Source: Paguma larvata | Taxonomy: Eukaryota > Chordata > Mammalia > Carnivora > Viverridae | Direction of reading: 5' to 3' | Length of the DNA: 64,000 nucleotides | NCBI GenBank assembly: GCA_030068075.1 | Contig: CM057844.1 | Span: 20,506,001-20,570,000, forward strand | Part shown: positions 58,931 to 64,000 of the stretch, one piece after another | How the letters are laid out: each line of letters starts with the position of its first letter | Numbering within the stretch: the first letter of the stretch is position 1 | Made by a program: the position numbers and the translations under genes | The notes under the pieces: model-generated | What the model was told of the DNA's origin: nothing | What the model saw: only the letters and a program-made list of their open reading frames with translations | Database searches by the model: none

Positions 58931-59990
58931 ACAGGTCTCTTTCGACTTCCTAAAACTAAATTAGGATCTGAAGTCTTAGTTTCCTTATCTCTAAAATAAG
59001 TTATCTGCAGATTAAATGAGATCATCCATGTAAAGTCCTTGGCTCAGTAACCAGCAAATTTTATGTACTCGCAGTCAGTATTGGCTATCATCTTCCTTGT
59101 TATTCTCACAAAGCACTCTGTTATTGCTTTTGATAATACCTCCCATACGTTGTAATTATATATTTATTTGAGTGTCCATCCTTTACACCATAAATTCCAC
59201 AAGAGCAAGAATGGTGTATCTGCTTTGTTTCTCACCATATACCTAAAACCCAGACAGAATTCCACATATATTTGGCACTAAACAAATACTAGATTAATGA
59301 CTTATCGCTAAATAGGTCTTTGTTAAATGCCAATCACAAAGACGTGTACACCAGGCATTAAAAGAAGGTAATTAGAGACATCTGGCTCAAGATAGTGAAC
59401 TGAATCCATAATCTTACTTCCTTCTCTTCCCAAAAGTACACTGAAATGATAGAAGAAATGTAAAAATACTAAGGAATCAAAAGCATATCTGGAAGGCAAC
59501 AAAGAGTGGCATTAGTAGACCTGAAACAGGGATCTGCAGAAGACATTGTAGAGGGACTGGACTACTACAAAGATCAAACAGAGCTGAAGAGCCTCCAGTT
59601 GAAAGGTAAGTACTAGTTCAGCCAGTCTGGGTCTGGAAACACCTCAAGCTTAAGAGTCAACCAGGCCTACCTGTGGGTGAACATGGGCCCTGGGATAGCA
59701 GGATGGTATTTAACCAAAGGTTTGTCAATACAGGGCCAGTACACCCGCAGGCTGGGTAACAAGCTGTGTGCCCCATCCAGACTCAGCTGGGAAAACAGCA
59801 CTCTATACAGAGTGGGGGCTCTGTCAGAGAGTGCTGATGGCTTTTTTTCTTTTTTTAATATAAGTTGCACATGTATTTTTAAACTTACGGAAAACTTTCA
59901 AACTTACATAAAGAGAACACTACAGTAAATCCCTGTGTACTTATCATTTCGCTTCAGCATTATCACTATATGCCAGTTTTAAAAATCTCT
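58931..59990. other. PTPRA intron, minor old repeats
   Basis: 59160-59300 looks like a MIR/L2 end. The remainder has no recognised feature. Confidence 0.4.
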
Positions 59991-59993
59991 ACC

Positions 59994-60190
59994 AGGCATT
60001 CTCAACCTCACACTACTGACATTTTGGGCCAGAGAGTTCTCTGTTGTAAGGGCTGTCATGTGCACTGTAAAACATTTAACAACATCCCTAGGCTCTATCT
60101 ACTAGATGCCAGCAGAAAACCTCAACTGTGATGACCAAATGTCCTCTGCAGACATTGTCAAATGTCCTCTGGGGGAAATCCTCCCTGAGT
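59994..60190 (-). repeat. MER5A-type hAT-Charlie element
   Basis: 'ggcattctcaacctcacact', 'ctgacattttgggccagaga', 'tctactagatgccagcagaa' and 'gttgagaaccattggtctg' give the full MER5A layout with inverted ends. Confidence 0.8.
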
Positions 60191-60237
60191 TGAGAACCAT
60201 TGGTCTGTACCCACTCCACTGGATTATTATATTTTAT

Positions 60238-60430
60238 TCTTTTTTTCTTTTTTGAGAGAGCCAGAGCGAGAGAGCACACACACACATAGGGGAGGAGCAG
60301 AGAGAAAGGGAGAATCTTAAGCAGGCTCCACACTCAATGTGGAACCTGACACGGGGCTTGATCTCACGACTGTGAGATCATGACCTGAGCTGAAATCAAG
60401 ACTCAAAGGACTGAGTCACCCAGGTACCAC
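60238..60430 (-). repeat. CAN-SINE
   Basis: 'ttttttgagagagccagagc', 'gagtcacccaggtaccacc'. Confidence 0.85.
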
Positions 60431-60451
60431 CCCTCCCCCACTGGATTATTA

Positions 60452-60662
60452 AAAAAAATTTTTTTTTTAAACATTTTATTTATTTTTGAGAGACAGCTTG
60501 AACAGGGGAGGAGCAGAGAGAGAGGGAGACACAGAATCTGAAACAGGCTGCAGGCTCTGGGCTGTAGGCACAGAGCCTGATGCGGGACTTGAACTCACAG
60601 ATTGTGAGATCATGATCTAAGCGGAAGTCGGACTCTTAACCGACTGAGCCACCCAGGTGCCC
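60452..60662 (-). repeat. CAN-SINE, felid type, second of a tandem pair
   Basis: T-rich start; felid 'ctgggctgtaggcacagagc'; head ends 'gagccacccaggtgcccc'. Both copies are bounded by 'actggattatt', repeated at 60217-60231, 60439-60449 and near 60668. Confidence 0.88.
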
Positions 60663-61263
60663 CCCATTGGATTATTTTAAAGCAAAGCTGAGACATACCA
60701 TTTCAGCTGTAATTATTTCATATGTAACACTAAGAGATAAGGATTCTTAACATATTCACAATACTACTATCCTATTTGCAAAGCAACATTAATTCCTTAA
60801 TCTAATTTAATACTCAGTTACTGTTTAAATATTCTTGATTGTCTCATAAATTCTTTTCTGTTTTGGCTAGAACTGGCATCCAGAAAGGGTCTTTACATTG
60901 CACAGGACACTAGGCCCACAGGAGAGTTTCCTGGGTCAGCCCTGATGACAGAGAAAGGGCAAGGGTTGCGGCTGAGGTAATTCTAGGCGGCCACAAGACA
61001 TGAAGAAGGGGAAAAAGGAAAAGTAGCTCCACCTAGAGGAGAACTACATCCAACTTCCTAAACCATGACTGAGCCCCTAGTTTAGGATATGTCCCTGTGT
61101 GTCCTCCTGAAGGGATACCTACTGTGAGCACATTCTAATCCACTCCAGAGGAAAGCTCAACCAGAGCTCTACAGGTGACCTTCACAGATACCAAGGACAG
61201 CAACGGTAGTCCTGGGAAACAGACATAATACAAGAAATAGAAAAAATCTTTAAAAATATATTG

Positions 61264-61485
61264 CGGGGCGCCTGGGTGGCACAGTCAGTTAAGCATTCAA
61301 CTTCGGCTCAGGTCATGATCTCACGGTTTATGAGTGCGAGCCTCGCGTCAGGATCTGTGCTGACAGCTCAGAGCCTGGAGCCTGCTTCAGATTCTGTGTC
61401 TTCCTCTCTCCCTATTCCTATCCCACTCACGCTCTTTTTCTCTCTCTCGAAAATAAACATTCAAAATATATATTAAAAAAAACAA
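61264..61485 (+). repeat. CAN-SINE, felid type, near full length
   Basis: 'ggggcgcctgggtggcacag' head and felid 'gtgctgacagctcagagcct'. Flanks 'taaaaatatattgc' before (61251-61264) and 'taaaaatatattgc' after (61488-61501) are a clean target duplication. Confidence 0.95.
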
Positions 61486-61501
61486 AGTAAAAATATATTG
61501 C

Positions 61502-62290
61502 AACAGCACACTGCATCAATTTTTTTAAAAGGCCACTCACTAGAAAACAAAGAACAATCTCATGACTATCAGGGACTGTTATTATCAAACAAACAAACAA
61601 AACCCAGGAAATAATAAATGTTGGCCAGAATGTGGAGAAACTGGAGCCCTTGTGCACTGCTGGTGGGAAATGTAAAATGGTACAGCTGCTGTTGAAAACA
61701 GTATGGTGGTTACACTAAAAATTAAAAATAGCATTACTATATTATCCAGCGATTCTACTTCTGGGTATATGTTCCCCCCAAATTGAAAGGTCTCGAAAAG
61801 ATATTTGTATTCCCATGTTTGTGCATGGGAATTAGTCACAACAGCTAAAATGCAGAAGCAACCAAATGTCCATTGGTGAGTGAACGGACAAGCAAAATGG
61901 TGTATACACACACAATGGAATATTTTCAGCCTTAAAAAAGAAAGGAAATTCTGACATATGCTACAATATGGATGAACCTTGAAGACCTCATGCAAAGTGA
62001 GTAAGCCAGTCCCACAAAGACAAATACTGTACAATTCCACTTGTACCTAGAGCAGTGATATTCAGAGTCAGAATGGCGGGGGCCAGGGGCTGGAGGGAGG
62101 AGGGGATGGGGAGCCAAAGTGGATATGGAGTTTCAATTTTACAAGATGAAAAGAATTATGGAGATGGATGGTGGAGATGACTGCACAACAATGTCAGTGA
62201 ACTCAATGCCAGTGAACTGTACACTTAGGAATGGTTAATATGATTTTGTTATGTGTGTTTTACCATAACAAAGGAAATGGGGGGGCAATT
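61502..62290 (+). repeat. L1M 3' end
   Basis: 'gttggccagaatgtggagaa', 'tgcactgctggtgggaaatg', 'caaccaaatgtccattggtg', 'caatggaatattttcagcc' and a terminal 'gttttaccataacaaagg'. Sense on plus. Confidence 0.85.
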
Positions 62291-62695
62291 TAAAAATTAA
62301 GAAGTTCTTAGAAACTAAAAAATGACTGGGGGAGGAACGATCTCAACAGAAAGGCTGAACAGGAGAACAGATGAAACTGAAAAACCAATTAGTAATGTGA
62401 AAAACCAAATCATGGAAGTTCCCAAAACACAGAGCAGTAAGAGTGAGATGGAAACTGTGACAGTAAAGAGACAAACTGGATAGATCTAGGAGTTCCCAAA
62501 GAAGAAAACAGTAAGATAGGAGGGAAAGAAATTATACAAGAAAGTTTTCTCAGTTATTAGGCCAAAAGGGATCATCAAGTTTGAGTGGCAGTACCAAAAA
62601 AGCAGCTTTACCTAGATACATCGTGACCAAGCTTTTAAAATTTTGGATTGAAATCAACCAATTAACCAGAAGCCACTCTTAAAAACTTCCAATAG

Positions 62696-62903
62696 GGGGT
62701 GGCTGGGTGACTCAGTAGGTAAGCACCAACCTCAGCTCAGGTCATGATCTCACAGTTTGTGAATTCGAGCCCCACGTTGGGCTCTGTGCTGACAGCTCGG
62801 GGCCTGGAGCCTGCTTCAGATTCTGTGTCTCCCTCTTTCTCTGCCCTTCCCCTGCTCACACTCTCTCAGTCAAAAGTAAACGAACATTTAAAAAAAAAAA
62901 AAC
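62696..62903 (+). repeat. CAN-SINE, felid type
   Basis: 'gggggtggctgggtgactca' head, felid 'gctgacagctcggggcctgg', poly-A tail. 'aaaacttccaatag' flanks both sides (62682-62695 and after the tail). Confidence 0.92.
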
Positions 62904-64000
62904 AACCCAAAAAACTTCCAATAGAAGTTTATTTCCTACAGAGAAACAAGAATCAGATTTATGTATGAATCCACATCTATAATACCATCGCCAAAGTCAA
63001 CGGTGCCCTGCCTACCAAGTTCTTAGGCAGAACTCAGGGCCTGGAATTACTCATCGAGTCAAATTTTCATTTCAGCATGAGGTCAAAAGAAAGCCGTTTC
63101 CACAGCATGGGGCTGTAGGGTCAGACAAGCCTAAGAGTTTAAATACCTATTATCCCTACTTACTAGTAGTGGGACAATCCCTTGGAAACTTTGTAGAATG
63201 CCCGTATGAAGTACAAACATATTATCACTCTCCACCTCTTATAGTTAATGGATAATTTAAAAGAAGCAACATTTGCAAAGTGCCTGATATCAAGGGAAAA
63301 GTTTTGGCCTTGGCATCCAAAAGTTCACATACTAGCAGAGAACCTCAGTCCAGATTTTGGGTTCAGGCAGGTTCCTTTGTCAAAAACAGGGAAACTACAG
63401 CCCAAATGTAGCCCACTGCCACATAAATAAAATTATGTATAAATTTGATAAATAAAATTGATGTATAAATAAAATTGATGGCAGCACAGCTGTGGTCACT
63501 GATTTACATACTGTCGAGGACTGCTTTGGCACTACTAAGTTAGGGCTGAATAGATGTGACAGAGATAGTATGATTGCAAAACTGAAATTATTTAGTATCT
63601 GGTGCTTGATATAAAAAGTCTGCCAAACCTGATCTAGAATGTTATTACCACCTCTCCTCTTACACAATTCCAGATCAAATATCACCTTTCGTGAGTAACT
63701 GCTCATTTCTTTTACTTCAGTAACACTATGGACCTACTTTGCTATAACACTAATCACACTGAATTAAAGTCATTGACTATATGTCTCCATTAAATTACAA
63801 ATTTCTTGAAGGCACAGATTCAAGATCACACCCAGATAGATATCCCTCACTCAGTATTTATTCTTTCATGCAATAAATATTTGAGTGACTTACTGTGCCA
63901 GGCAGGTCTTGAGGGTACAGAAATGAAAAAAATCACAATTTCTTACCCTTATGAAGCTCATACTCCAGTAGAGAAGAACGAGTAAGTACATGTAGCTACA
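62904..64000. other. PTPRA intron at window end
   Basis: 63780-63910 shows MIR/L2-like words ('catgcaataaatatttgagt', 'tgactatatgtctcc'). 63425-63480 has a short repeated 'ataaataaaattgatg'. No ectodomain exon is present up to the edge. Confidence 0.4.

Noticed and set aside
1..64000. Dog-type (canid) origin
   Set aside because: The SINE bodies have the felid-type middle (tgctgacagctcagagcc) and not the canid-type head and body.

Overview
This is a mammalian nuclear window, almost certainly from a cat-family carnivore. Long introns with GT/AG borders, L1 and MIR remnants, and above all dozens of tRNA-Lys-derived CAN-SINEs of the felid type support this (GGGGCGCCTGGGTGGCTCAG head, 'gtgctgacagctcagagcctgga' type body split here by family variation, AAATAAA tail). 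The dog-type SINE head is absent. The gene content matches the human 20p13 order PTPRA - GNRH2, inverted, so both genes read on the minus strand.

Region by region. Positions ~430-906 hold GNRH2 (gonadotropin-releasing hormone 2), which is broken. The signal peptide and hormone decapeptide are intact, but the Lys of the Gly-Lys-Arg processing site is a TAG stop, and a 2-nt insertion shifts the frame of the associated peptide. Positions ~907-6250 are intergenic, with two felid SINEs in opposite orientation. From ~6250 to the end of the window runs PTPRA (receptor protein tyrosine phosphatase alpha): the 3'UTR with an AATAAA signal, then 18 coding exons from the C-terminal SDYANFK (6786) up to the transmembrane exon (55814-55898). 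Together they encode the last ~654 residues, matching human residues 140-793 of the 793-residue form exactly in length. The ectodomain, signal-peptide and 5'UTR exons are not in the window; 55899-64000 is intron.

The PTPRA exons show both phosphatase domains in full. D1 carries KNRY, WPD (Asp401) and [10 protein letters not shown] (Cys433). D2 carries the family's weakened set: Val555, WPE (Glu690) and [10 protein letters not shown] (Cys723). Exon lengths and intron phases of D1 and D2 run in parallel (77/77, 37+98/135, 136/136, and both catalytic Cys codons two nt before an exon end), a visible fossil of the domain duplication.

The introns are full of repeats: tandem and nested CAN-SINE clusters (11.7-12.3 kb, 38.6-39.0 kb, 47.4-48.1 kb), L1 3' fragments on both strands, hAT and Tc1/mariner-like DNA transposon fossils, an LTR, a decayed ERVL-like pol relic (~50.9-52.5 kb), an RPL5 processed pseudogene (31971-32944), a 95-bp retro-insert with a 13-bp target duplication (36943-37037), and at least five copies of a long purine-rich ancient repeat. 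I found no CRISPR array, no structural RNA gene and no prokaryote-type system. The most notable biology is the position of the GNRH2 lesion, which removes everything after the amidation glycine but nothing before it.
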